Below are positions 50,574 to 59,052 of a DNA stretch of 64,000 nucleotides, piece after piece; the first letter of the stretch is position 1; each line of letters starts with the position of its first letter. Position numbers and translations under genes: made by a program. Under the pieces are notes generated by a model. That model worked only from the letters and a program-made list of their open reading frames with translations, was not told the DNA's origin and searched no databases. Origin of the DNA: Acidimicrobiia bacterium (GTDB taxonomy: Bacteria > Actinomycetota > Acidimicrobiia > Acidimicrobiales > Aldehydirespiratoraceae); NCBI GenBank assembly GCA_022821685.1, contig JAJEDD010000039.1:34962-98961 (forward strand). The letters run 5' to 3'.

Positions 50574-51337
50574 GGGATGTCGAGGTGGCGGCGGATGGCC
50601 CAGTTGAACAGATCCCAGCCGTAGTCGCTGTACACGATGTCGTCTCGGGAGGTCCGGGCGGCCTCGGCCGAGATGGGCACCCCGTGGCGGGCCTTCATCT
50701 GTATCTCGACCACCCGTTCCATCATCACGAACCAGCCGACGGCGTCGGCGGGGCTGGCGCCGACAGTGAGCAGGCCGTGGTTGGCCAGGATCGCGGCCCG
50801 GCAGTCTCCGAGGGCGACGGCGATGCGCTTGCCGCCGTCGCAGGAGAGGATCTGGACCTCCTCGTCGTCGAATAGGGCGTGGTCCTCGAAGAACAGGGTC
50901 GCTTCCTGGGTGGTGGGCTCGATCATGCGCCGCTCGGCCGCGAACGGAGTGCCCCAGGCGGTGTGGGTGTGCGCGGCCGCGGCGACATCGGGCCGAGCCT
51001 CGTGGATGGGGTAGTGGATGTAGTAGGCGGTGGCGTTGATGTCGGCGGGGCGGCCGTCGGAGTCGACGGCGCGGCCGTCGGGCGCCACCAGCACCATGTC
51101 GGAGGGCTCAGCCCGCTCGAAGGGAACCCGATTGCGCAGCAGCCACATGTGGTCGGGCTGCTCAGTGTCGCGGCAGGTGATGTGCCCGTCACCGAGCTCG
51201 CCCCAGCGCAGCGCCGCAAACAACCGGTACGAGGCAGCAAGATCATCCAGCAGCCGGGCCCGCTCCGCCACAGGATCAGCCAGCGCCGGCTCAACCCCCG
51301 GCCACCCGCTCTCAGCCGCCCCGCAAGCCAAAGTCAC
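50570..51337 (-). CDS. Class II aldolase / adducin domain protein
   Basis: The fold is shown by LRWGELGDGHITCR near the start, the zinc-ligand pairs in AAAHTHTAWGTPFAAE and ILANHGLLTVG, and IHYPIHEARPDVAA. Members are sugar-phosphate aldolases, epimerases or dehydratases that use a divalent metal. The substrate is unknown. GTG 51337 (preceded by GGGGAT) is preferred over 51376. Confidence 0.85.
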   Translation of the reverse strand: MTLACGAAESGWPGVEPALADPVAERARLLDDLAASYRLFAALRWGELGDGHITCRDTEQPDHMWLLRNRVPFERAEPSDMVLVAPDGRAVDSDGRPADINATAYYIHYPIHEARPDVAAAAHTHTAWGTPFAAERRMIEPTTQEATLFFEDHALFDDEEVQILSCDGGKRIAVALGDCRAAILANHGLLTVGASPADAVGWFVMMERVVEIQMKARHGVPISAEAARTSRDDIVYSDYGWDLFNWAIRRHLDIP

Positions 51338-51463
51338 ATCCCCATTCTGCCACCCTCCCCCGACGCGTGCCCCCATCGCCCAACGCTTGCCTGCGTCCGA
51401 CCGCTGACCGTTTCGGCTGGCTCGGCGGCGCGCCGTTGCTATCCGTTCGGCTGGCGCGGCTGC

Positions 51464-52879
51464 TCAGGCGGTGAGCGTGCGGGGAAGAAGCATGTCCGGC
51501 GTCTCCTCGCCCGTGTCGTCGGCATCGGCGTGCTTGGGGCCGGTCACCGATCTGACGGAATCCTCCACCGGCAATAGCTCGGGGACCCGCTTGAACTCCG
51601 ACACCACGTTCAGCTTCTCAAAGCGGCGCGCCTGGGGCAGGACCCGGACCTCAAGGGAGCCCACCCCCCGGTTGTAGGCGGCCAGTGCCTTGCCGAGGCC
51701 CGTTCCCATGTCGTCCATGTGCTCCGCGAAGACCCGTAGCCGGTCGTAGAGGTCCTTGCCGAGGTCGGCGATCTTCTGGGCGTTGTGCTGCATGTCCTGC
51801 TGCTGCCAGGCCAGTGCCACCGTCCGCAGGAAGGCAAGCAGCAGCCCCGGTGTGGCGATGAGCACCCTGTGCTCCTGCCAGGTCTGCTCCCAAAGGGTGG
51901 GCTGCACCTTCATGGCCGCGTCGAGGATCGGGTCGGCGGGCACGAACATCAGCACGAAGTCCGGCGACCCGGCCACGACATCGGCGTAGTCCCGCTCGCT
52001 CAGGCTCTTGGCGTGCCTTGATATGGCGGAGGCGTGGCTGGAGAGCAAGGTCCGCTTCTCGGCTTCGTCGGTGGCCTCGTGGGCTCTGAGGTAGTTGTCC
52101 AGCGGGGCCTTGGCGTCGATCACGACCTTCAGGCCTCCGGGCACGCTCACGACCGCATCGGGCCGCACCACGCGGCCGGCCACCGGCACCGAGTGCTGGG
52201 GGTAGTAGTCGATGTGCTTGTTCAACCCGGCCAACTCCAGGATGTTGCCCAGCTCCTGCTCGGCCCACTGGCCCCGGATGTTGGGTGACCTGAGCGCCTC
52301 GCTGAGACTGCCGGCCACCGTCTTCAGCGACGCCACCTCGCTGGTGAGCCGCTCATAGGCTCCCACCCGCTTCTGCTCGATGTCGTCGGCGTGCTTGCCC
52401 AGCTTCTCAAGGCTCTCGCGGATGGGGGCCACCATGGCGTCGATGGCCTCCTTGCGCTTCTCGAGTTCGGCCGTACTGAGCTGCTGCTGGCCCTCGAACT
52501 GTTCCTTGGCCTGCTTGAGCAGAGCCTCGGAGTTCTCCTTGAGGACGCCTGCGGCCAGTCCTTTGAACTGATTCTCGAGGTCCGAGCGGGCCTTGTCCAG
52601 TTCCTCGACTCGGGCCTCGTGGGCCGCCGTGACCGCGGCCAACTCGGTCTGGGCCAACACCAGGCTCTCGCGCTCCGAGTCGCGCTCCCGGCGGGCCTCG
52701 TCGCGCTCGTCGCGGACCCGGTCAACCTCCCGTTCTCGCTCTTGGAGCTGCACGCTCAATCTGGCCATGTCGCTGGCTGAGTAGGCCGCTGCTGACGGGC
52801 GCCTGCTCCGCACGATCACCACCGCGGCGGCGGCGATGAACGGGGCTGAGACAAGCAGGACGACTGCTGTTGGTTCCAT
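51464..52879 (-). CDS. rmuC: RmuC-family DNA recombination protein
   Basis: An N-terminal membrane segment (VVLLVSAPFIAAAAVVIV) is followed by about 120 residues of coiled coil rich in R and E. The RmuC domain then has RGQWAEQELGNILELAGL, YPQHSVPVAGRVVRPDAVV and KVVIDAKAPLDNYLRA. RmuC limits recombination at inverted repeats and is related to nucleases. ATG 52879 is chosen because the membrane helix starts right after it. Confidence 0.9.
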   Translation of the reverse strand: MEPTAVVLLVSAPFIAAAAVVIVRSRRPSAAAYSASDMARLSVQLQEREREVDRVRDERDEARRERDSERESLVLAQTELAAVTAAHEARVEELDKARSDLENQFKGLAAGVLKENSEALLKQAKEQFEGQQQLSTAELEKRKEAIDAMVAPIRESLEKLGKHADDIEQKRVGAYERLTSEVASLKTVAGSLSEALRSPNIRGQWAEQELGNILELAGLNKHIDYYPQHSVPVAGRVVRPDAVVSVPGGLKVVIDAKAPLDNYLRAHEATDEAEKRTLLSSHASAISRHAKSLSERDYADVVAGSPDFVLMFVPADPILDAAMKVQPTLWEQTWQEHRVLIATPGLLLAFLRTVALAWQQQDMQHNAQKIADLGKDLYDRLRVFAEHMDDMGTGLGKALAAYNRGVGSLEVRVLPQARRFEKLNVVSEFKRVPELLPVEDSVRSVTGPKHADADDTGEETPDMLLPRTLTA

Positions 52880-53024
52880 GAGCGAGAAAGTACTGCCCCA
52901 CTGTGACATCGCAGGGTGATGCCCCCTGGAGCCGCCCCGGAACTCGCGAGATTGGCAGGGTCTTTGCACGGTAGGGGTGGGGTTCTGCTGCCAGTTCGGG
53001 AGGGGGAACCGGGGTGGGGAGCGA

Positions 53025-54416
53025 TCAGCTCTTGCGATGGGGCATGTGACGGCAGTGACCCTCGTGATTGCGGACGAGCCCGCAAGGCATGCCGGAGGAC
53101 TGCACCTCGCGTGGGCACAGCGCCACCGACGAGTCGGCTCGGCGTGCGCCTCCGCCTGCCAGCAGCGGGTCTGCGAGCATCGGCGCGTAGTCGCTGCCGG
53201 AGGCCCCTGGGTCACACACGGTCGAGGACATCACGTCGAACGCCTCAAACACCTTGTCGGCATCGTACACGCGCAGCGAGGGCCCGGCGGAACGGCCCTT
53301 GACCACACCCGCTACCTCTAGGCGTCGCAGAGCATCCCCGCAGCGTTGCTGTGAGAATCCGGTCGCCTCGGCCAGCGTCCTGGCGGTTACCGATGGGTTC
53401 GCAGGGAGGTAGTCGATGACTGCCGCAGCGACGGAGCGTCTGGTGCGGCCGCCGACAGCGCTCCGCCAGTGGTTCTGGAGAATGCCGATCGCTTCCTGGT
53501 AGCGGACCACCGCGGCGCCTGACTGCTGCACGGCTGTCGCCAGAATCTCCAGCCAGCGCACCAGCGCCTCGGAGCGGCCCGGATGGTCGGCTTCTCCGAC
53601 GTAGGTCTGGAATCTTGCAAGCGCGTCAAGGTACGCATCCCGGTTGCGGGATAGTGCCAAGCTGATCGGCGGCATCATGCCGTCGGGCACACAGCGATGC
53701 TTGAGCACGCCGTACAGCACGGCGCGGCCTGCACGGCCGTTTCCGTCGCCGAAGGGGTGGATCGTCTCGAACTGGGCGTGGGCGATTGCTGACTGCAGCA
53801 GCGGCGGGTGGTCGTCGCCGCGCAGGTAGAAGACCAGGTCTTCCAGAAAGGGCTGGCACATTTCAGATGGGGGTGGCACGAATTCGCTGTCGAGCGGGTG
53901 CCAGTCGCTGCCGCCGATCCAGTTCTGGTCAGAGCGCACCACCCCGCCGAAGTGGGGGGTGGGGGACGCGGCCATCAGGGTGCGGTGAGCATCTAGCAGG
54001 GTCTGCAGACGCAGTTGCTGTCGTTGCGCGAGCATCTGCTGCGCCTGGGCCGTGGCATCAATGTTGCCGATGACTTGAGCAACCGCCCCGTGGACGGACC
54101 CTTCGCCTGTGTGCTGCCGCTTCGCTAGCGCCTGCACGACTCGCTTGGGGTTGGGGTCCACTCCCTCGATGTGCGATGAACCGAGAGACTCGGCCCAAAA
54201 GCAGATGTCGCCTCCGGTGCGGGGCTCCAGTTGGCTTGCCGTGTTGATCAGAATGCGTTCGGTCTCGCTCAAGAACGCCACGACGTCGGCGGGAAGCAAC
54301 GGCTGCCAATCCTGCAACGGATGAGGGACGTAGGCATTGAATCGACCGCCGCGACGATCCCGTGCTCGCAATGCCTGCGGGTTTCCGTACCACTTCTGGG
54401 AGATGTATCTGCCCAT
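53025..54416 (-). CDS. Fic-domain AMP-transferase with C-terminal winged helix
   Basis: The Fic motif HPFGDGNGRAGR has its catalytic His at 220. The inhibitory motif S80-x3-E84-G85 (SSHIEG) is near the N-terminus, so it is a class II self-inhibited enzyme. Residues around 320-400 form a winged helix (TARTLAEATGFSQQRCGDALRR). Fic enzymes attach AMP or a related group to proteins; many bacterial ones have no known target. The C-terminal HTH may bind the palindromes in its own promoter. Confidence 0.9.
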   Translation of the reverse strand: MGRYISQKWYGNPQALRARDRRGGRFNAYVPHPLQDWQPLLPADVVAFLSETERILINTASQLEPRTGGDICFWAESLGSSHIEGVDPNPKRVVQALAKRQHTGEGSVHGAVAQVIGNIDATAQAQQMLAQRQQLRLQTLLDAHRTLMAASPTPHFGGVVRSDQNWIGGSDWHPLDSEFVPPPSEMCQPFLEDLVFYLRGDDHPPLLQSAIAHAQFETIHPFGDGNGRAGRAVLYGVLKHRCVPDGMMPPISLALSRNRDAYLDALARFQTYVGEADHPGRSEALVRWLEILATAVQQSGAAVVRYQEAIGILQNHWRSAVGGRTRRSVAAAVIDYLPANPSVTARTLAEATGFSQQRCGDALRRLEVAGVVKGRSAGPSLRVYDADKVFEAFDVMSSTVCDPGASGSDYAPMLADPLLAGGGARRADSSVALCPREVQSSGMPCGLVRNHEGHCRHMPHRKS

Positions 54417-54435
54417 GTGTCCGCCCCCGATTGGC

Positions 54436-54482
54436 GTATCAAACCTCAGTGATTTGATACGCTAAAAATCTTAGCGTGTCAA
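54436..54482 (-). promoter_or_regulatory. fic promoter TTGACA-N17-TATCAA covered by two palindromes
   Basis: On the minus strand TTGACA (54482-54477) lies 17 bases from TATCAA (54459-54454). One palindrome (54454-54482, 12-bp arms with one mismatch, TTGATACGCTAA) covers -35 to -10. A second (GTATCAAA/TTTGATAC, 54436-54460) covers the -10 and start site. Both could be bound by the Fic protein's own HTH. Confidence 0.7.
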
Positions 54483-54626
54483 ATATCTCCGTTCAAACCA
54501 GATCAAATTGAAGGTCATACCGCCCCGCGAGCCTGACCCGCCGCTCGACGCGGTCGATGTCGGCACCCAGCGGACCCACGCTGGCTACCCATGGAACAAT
54601 CAACTCGTTGTCATCTGAACGAGGCG

Positions 54627-54656
54627 TTGCGGCCGTAACGACGGGTTGCCTATGAT
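54627..54656 (+). promoter_or_regulatory. Promoter TTGCGG-N18-TATGAT of the candidate small RNA
   Basis: The -35 TTGCGG (54627-54632) and a near-consensus -10 TATGAT (54651-54656) are 18 bases apart, with an expected start near 54663. Confidence 0.5.
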
Positions 54657-54662
54657 GGCGGC

Positions 54663-54752
54663 GGCCTGACGGCTCCGGTTAGTAGGTTTCGGCCGAATGC
54701 AACCGTATGCCCCAGGTGTCCAGGGGCCCCGGGACCGCCGGGGTCCCTTTTT
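54663..54752 (+). ncRNA. Candidate small RNA, about 90 nt
   Basis: A good promoter lies just upstream and a strong intrinsic terminator closes it. In between there is no reading frame with a ribosome-binding site, but there are paired segments (CGGTT with AACCG around a TCGGCCGA palindrome). It does not match SRP, tmRNA, RNase P, 6S or a riboswitch that I recognise. It would originally have been convergent with the MTHFR gene, before the DUF4143 element. Confidence 0.45.
54731..54752 (+). terminator. Rho-independent terminator
   Basis: GGGACC and GGTCCC pair around a 5-base loop and are followed by five T residues. Direction is plus; the only plus-strand transcript reaching it would be the candidate small RNA, because the flanking fic gene is on the other strand. 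Confidence 0.75.
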
Positions 54753-54887
54753 CTTGCCCGGATGGATAGGGGTTTAGCTGGGGTAGTCGCCAGAGTCTCC
54801 GGCCGGCACCAAGTGAGCCGGAGGTATTGCGAACGTCGCTCTCAACGGAGTCGAGTACGGGGCCGCGTCGGAGTTGTAGCAAAAGTA

Positions 54888-54933
54888 GCGTCGTAATTGT
54901 AGTGTAACTGGCGTCGCTACTGTAGTGTTCTGG
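54888..54933 (+). promoter_or_regulatory. Tandem 23-base repeats directly before the second DUF4143 gene
   Basis: Two head-to-tail units (54888-54910 and 54911-54933) both start GCGTCG and carry TGTAGTGT, with 16 of 23 bases equal. They end one base before the ATG, so the transcript is probably leaderless or nearly so, and a bound protein would block it. Confidence 0.55.
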
Positions 54934-54934
54934 C

Positions 54935-56194
54935 ATGGAGTATCTACCGCGGGTAGTCGACACGGAACTCGATGCACTCGCTGAAGCGCCAGCCGTGTCA
55001 ATCGAAGGTGCCCGCGGCGTAGGGAAGACCGTGACCGCGGCGCGGCGAGCACAAACCGTGCACCGACTGGATGATCCAGGTCAAATGGAGGTGATCGGCA
55101 GCAATCCGCATCGAGTGATTGACGGCGATCCGCCGGTGCTCATTGACGAGTGGCAGCGGCTGCCGGTCTCGTGGGATCTGGTGCGACGCGCCGTGGACGC
55201 CGATCCTCAGCCGGGACGCTTCCTCCTAACCGGATCAACGACGCCCGCAGAGGCACCCACCCACACTGGAGCCGGCCGCATCATTACCATGCAGATGCGG
55301 CCGCTGTCTGTCGCTGAGCGTAGGCTTGCCACTCCCACAGCCAGTCTTGATGACCTGCTTGCGGGCGACCGCCCCCGCCTAGAGGGGGCAGCAGACGTCG
55401 CTGTGGAGCAGTACACCGACGAGATCGTCAGATCGGGTTTCCCGGGGATCCGGCCGTGGCCAGACCGAGTCCGGCGCGGCCTGCTTGACGGCTACATCGA
55501 CCAAGTCCTCCACCACGACATCCATCAGTTCGGTCACACGTTCCGTGATGGCGGATCGCTGCGAAGATGGATGACCGCCTACGCGGCCGCGGTGTCTACG
55601 CCCGCCTCGTTTGAGAAGATTCGCGATGCCGCGTCGGCGGGCGAAGCTGACAAGCCGGCGCGCACGACCACGATCCCATATCGGTCCGCTCTCGAAGGTC
55701 TGCGACTGATCGAGGAGGTTCCTGCGTGGCTGCCCACTCTGAACCGGTTGAGACGTCTGGCGTCGGCGCCCGTACATCAGCTGGTGGACCCGGCGCTCGC
55801 GGCTCGGCTACTAGGCGTTGGCACCGAGGCGCTCCTGGCAGGAGTCGACGGATGGGATGGCGACGGGACGCTGCTCGGAGCGCTGTTCGAGTCGCTCATG
55901 ACTCTGTCCGTGCGGGTATACGCGCAGGCTTGCGAGGCGCGGGTGCGCCACCTGCGCACTCAGGGCGGCGAGCACGAGGTCGATCTGATCGTCGAGCGCG
56001 CCGACGGTGCCATTGTGGCGCTGGAAATTAAGTTGAAGGCGGTCGTTGGAGACGGAGACGTTCGTCATCTGCACTGGCTGGGCGATCAGATCGGTCCTCG
56101 GATGCTGGATGCCGTGGTGCTGTCAACGGGCCGACAGGCCTACCGAAGATCAGACGGGATCGGAGTGATCCCCGCAGTACTGCTCGGTCCCTGA
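54935..56194 (+). CDS. AAA-type ATPase with C-terminal DUF4143 domain (second copy, inside the cassette)
   Basis: It has Walker A EGARGVGKTVTAARRA, Walker-B-like PVLIDEWQRLPVSWD, and FLLTGSTTPAEAPTHTGAGR. The C-terminal DUF4143 domain has HEVDLIVERADGAIVALEIKLK, the PD-(D/E)XK-like D...E-x-K. It is a diverged paralogue of the 18.9 kb gene, sharing the same order of motifs but low identity. It is the only gene of the element that lies between the 20-base repeats. Confidence 0.87.
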   Translation: MEYLPRVVDTELDALAEAPAVSIEGARGVGKTVTAARRAQTVHRLDDPGQMEVIGSNPHRVIDGDPPVLIDEWQRLPVSWDLVRRAVDADPQPGRFLLTGSTTPAEAPTHTGAGRIITMQMRPLSVAERRLATPTASLDDLLAGDRPRLEGAADVAVEQYTDEIVRSGFPGIRPWPDRVRRGLLDGYIDQVLHHDIHQFGHTFRDGGSLRRWMTAYAAAVSTPASFEKIRDAASAGEADKPARTTTIPYRSALEGLRLIEEVPAWLPTLNRLRRLASAPVHQLVDPALAARLLGVGTEALLAGVDGWDGDGTLLGALFESLMTLSVRVYAQACEARVRHLRTQGGEHEVDLIVERADGAIVALEIKLKAVVGDGDVRHLHWLGDQIGPRMLDAVVLSTGRQAYRRSDGIGVIPAVLLGP

Positions 56195-56310
56195 TCCCGA
56201 TGTGATCGCATCACGAAGTGAACACCCGCCCAAGGAATCGCAGCATGGAGCGCCGTCCTGGGATTCTTTGGGCGCCAATTCCGTTGCAGCGAGGCGGGAC
56301 AGATAGGGGT

Positions 56311-57189
56311 TTAGCTGGGGTGGGCTTGCTGCCAGGTTACGGTGGCGGCTACCTGGTTGAAGGTGAAGACGTGCAGGCCGGTCACGCCGAGGCCTTCCAG
56401 GGACGGGCTCAGGGCGGTGAGGATGTGGTCGGGGTCGTAGTTTGGCGAGGTCATCAGCTTCATCACCGCGGCCCGGTTCTTGCGGAGATACCGCAGCGAC
56501 GGCCCCACGCCCAGGCGGGCGCCCATGGTGAGCAGCTTGGCCCGGTCCACCACTCCTGAGACTCCCAGATGCACCGGCAGCGTCAGGCCCGCGGCCCGCT
56601 CGCCTCGCAGCCAGTTCGCGATGCGGTCGGGGTCGAAGCACATCTGGGTGCTGCAGTAGCCCTCCACCCCGGCGTCGGCCAGCAGGGCCTGCTTGGCGTG
56701 CAGGGCCTCGTGAAGCACTCCGTCGGAGATCAGCGGGTGGCCGTGGGGGTAGGCGGTCACGCCGATCTTGCTCAGCCCGTGGCCGCACTCCAGCAGGTCC
56801 CGCAGGAAGGCCGACGCCTCGGTGTAGGCGCCCGGCGACTCCACGTCGCCGCCGACCAGGAACATGGTCGACACCCCCGCCGACCGGAACCAGCCCGCCA
56901 GCTCCGATACCCGGGCCCGGTCGGGCGCCAGCCGGGCCGAGATGTGCGGGATGGCGTTGTGGCCCGCCTCCAGCAGCCGCTCGGTGATCTCGCAGGTGGC
57001 GTCCTGGCCCTTGGCCGGCGACGCCGTCACCGACACCCGGGCACCGCCGGCGGGCAGGGCCTCAATGGCCGCGTCGAGGCTCTTGAGCGGGATCACCTCG
57101 AAGGTCAAGTCCCGCACCAGGCCCAGCCGGTACTGGCGGGCCCCGAGGGTCTCTGCCGGTTGTGGGGCGCGCCGCAGCCTGGACAGCAT
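56311..57189 (-). CDS. metF: Methylenetetrahydrofolate reductase
   Basis: The 292-aa barrel enzyme has the FAD-associated FEVIPLKSLDAA near the start, then VSVTASP, GHNAIPHISAR, FLVGGDVESPGAY and KIGVTAYPHGHPL. It reduces methylenetetrahydrofolate to methyl-tetrahydrofolate for methionine synthesis. It is on the short side and divergent from E. coli MetF, as in some actinobacteria. Its last codons lie in the right 20-base repeat of the cassette. Confidence 0.85.
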   Translation of the reverse strand: MLSRLRRAPQPAETLGARQYRLGLVRDLTFEVIPLKSLDAAIEALPAGGARVSVTASPAKGQDATCEITERLLEAGHNAIPHISARLAPDRARVSELAGWFRSAGVSTMFLVGGDVESPGAYTEASAFLRDLLECGHGLSKIGVTAYPHGHPLISDGVLHEALHAKQALLADAGVEGYCSTQMCFDPDRIANWLRGERAAGLTLPVHLGVSGVVDRAKLLTMGARLGVGPSLRYLRKNRAAVMKLMTSPNYDPDHILTALSPSLEGLGVTGLHVFTFNQVAATVTWQQAHPS

Positions 57190-57217
57190 TGTGTGTCGCC
57201 TGCGGCCGGTTAGCGGG

Positions 57218-58915
57218 TCAGCTTAGGCCGACGATGTTGCCGTCGGCGTCGATGTCGATCCCCTTCGCGGCCGGCACCCGGCCCAGGCCCGGCATGGTCC
57301 GCATGTCGCCGCAGATCGGGTACACGAACCCGGCCCCCACCGACGCCCGCACCTCGCGCACCGGCAGAGTCCAACCGGTCGGGGCGCCCTTCAGGGTCGG
57401 ATCCGACGAGATCGACAGGTGGGTCTTGGCGATGCACACCGGCAGGTTCCCGAACCCGGCCTCGGTGTAGGTGGCCAGCTGCTTGTTGGCGGTGCTGGAG
57501 TACTCCACCCCGTCGGCGCCGTACACCCGGGTGGCCACTGTCTCGATCTTCGACTTCAGCGAGGCGTCGTCGGGATACAGCACCGCGAATTCGCTGGGCT
57601 CCTCGGCCGCCTCGGCCACCGCCTCGGCCAGCGCCGTCGCACCCCGGCCGCCGTCGGCGAAGTGGGTGGTGACGGCCGAGCGGGCGTCGTACTCGGCGGC
57701 GATCTCGCCGATGGCCGCGATGTCGGCTGCGTGGTCCTCGGGGAACACGTTGATGGCCACCACCGGCGTGCAGCCGTGGATCCGCATATTCTCGAGCTGC
57801 TTGCGCAGGTTGTCGCCACCGGCGTGGACCTCGTCGGGGTTCTCGGCCAGCAGCGCCTCCGGCAGAGGCCGGCCGGCCACAATCCGGTGCTTGCCCGAGT
57901 GGGCCTTCAGGCCCCGCACGGTGGCCACCAGCACCGCCGCGTCGGGCGCGATCCCCGAGTAGCGGCACTTGATGTTGAAGAACCGCTCGGCGCCCATGTC
58001 GGCGCCGAAGCCGGCCTCGGTGAGCAGGAAGTCCGAGGTGCGGATGCCTACCTGGTCGGCCACGATCGAGGAGTTGCCGGTGGCGATGTTGCCGAACGGC
58101 CCGGTGTGCACCAGCGCGGGCGTGTTCTCCAGCGTCTGCATCAGATTGGGCTTGATGGCCTCGCGCAGGATCACCGCCATCGACCCGGCCGCCCCGATCT
58201 CCTCGGCGGTCACCGGGGTGCCGGCGGAGGTGTAGCCCACCACGATGCGGCCCAGCCGGGCCCGCAGATCGTGCAGGCCGGTGCACAGCGCCAGCGCGGC
58301 CATCACCTCCGAGGCGGCGGTGATGTCGAAGCCCGACTCGCGGGGCACGCCGTCGAGCCGCCCGCCGAGGCCGAGCGTGATGTTGCGCAGCGCCCGGTCG
58401 TTCACGTCGAGCACCCGGCGCCAGGTGATGTTGTGGATGTCGAGCCCGGCCTCGTTGCCGTGGTACAGGTGGGCGTCGACCATGGCCGAGCACAGGTTGT
58501 GGGCCGCGGTCACCGCGTGCATGTCGCCGGTCAGATGGAGGTTGAACAGCTCCATCGGCACCACCTGGCTGTAGCCGCCGCCGGCCGCGCCGCCCTTGAT
58601 GCCGAACGTCGGCCCCAGCGAAGGCTGGCGGATGGCGATGGTGGCCCGCTTGCCGATATGGCCGAACCCCTGGCCCAGCCCCACCGTGGTGGTGGTCTTG
58701 CCCTCGCCCAGCGGTGTGGGAGTAATGGCGGTCACCACCACATAGCGGGCCCGGGGCCGGTCGGCCAGCGCCTCGATGGCGTCCAGGCTGATCTTGGCCG
58801 CCCCCGCCCCGTAGGGCTCCAACATCTCGATCGGGATGCCGGCTTCTTCAGCGATTTCAGTAAGCGGTCGGAGATTCGCCCCGCGGGCGATCTCGAGATC
58901 AGAAGGAAAAGACAT
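57218..58915 (-). CDS. fhs: Formate-tetrahydrofolate ligase
   Basis: The 565-aa enzyme is clearly Fhs: ATP loop TPLGEGKTTTTVGLGQGF, then RQPSLGPTFGIKGGAAGGG, MELFNLHLTGDMHAVTAAHN, and the end NIVGLS. It makes 10-formyl-tetrahydrofolate from formate and ATP. ATG 58915 (MSFPSDLEIARG) is the normal N-terminus. It lies 28 bases upstream of metF on the same strand; together they form a one-carbon operon. Confidence 0.95.
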   Translation of the reverse strand: MSFPSDLEIARGANLRPLTEIAEEAGIPIEMLEPYGAGAAKISLDAIEALADRPRARYVVVTAITPTPLGEGKTTTTVGLGQGFGHIGKRATIAIRQPSLGPTFGIKGGAAGGGYSQVVPMELFNLHLTGDMHAVTAAHNLCSAMVDAHLYHGNEAGLDIHNITWRRVLDVNDRALRNITLGLGGRLDGVPRESGFDITAASEVMAALALCTGLHDLRARLGRIVVGYTSAGTPVTAEEIGAAGSMAVILREAIKPNLMQTLENTPALVHTGPFGNIATGNSSIVADQVGIRTSDFLLTEAGFGADMGAERFFNIKCRYSGIAPDAAVLVATVRGLKAHSGKHRIVAGRPLPEALLAENPDEVHAGGDNLRKQLENMRIHGCTPVVAINVFPEDHAADIAAIGEIAAEYDARSAVTTHFADGGRGATALAEAVAEAAEEPSEFAVLYPDDASLKSKIETVATRVYGADGVEYSSTANKQLATYTEAGFGNLPVCIAKTHLSISSDPTLKGAPTGWTLPVREVRASVGAGFVYPICGDMRTMPGLGRVPAAKGIDIDADGNIVGLS

Positions 58916-59052
58916 GGACCCGCCTCTCATGCTCGATGCTTGATGTCAACCCCGCAAGCGTACACGGACATTCGACGTGTGATCGGGCGAGTGTCGGGGG
59001 CGATCCTTAGAATCGGGCGGTGGCATCAACGGCGTCATGACGGAGGCTCACC

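Larger units (their letters stand above)
54765..56321 (+). mobile_element. Candidate single-gene mobile cassette with 20-base direct repeats
   Basis: GATAGGGGTTTAGCTGGGGT occurs exactly at 54765-54784 and 56302-56321. The right copy contains the last two codons and stop of the MTHFR gene. The 1.5 kb between holds one gene, the second DUF4143 ATPase, and no integrase or transposase. This has the look of insertion at a gene's 3' end with the gene end restored, as with integrative elements. Confidence 0.5.

Noticed and set aside
54663..54752. tRNA, SRP RNA or known riboswitch in the candidate small RNA
   Set aside because: No cloverleaf, no GGAAG/AGCA SRP loop and no known aptamer pattern could be found by eye.
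54679..55052. Small minus-strand frames ending in GDYPS or carrying LPQLNPYPSG
   Set aside because: They pass through the terminator, the 20-base repeat and the operator repeats; no ribosome-binding site or family match.
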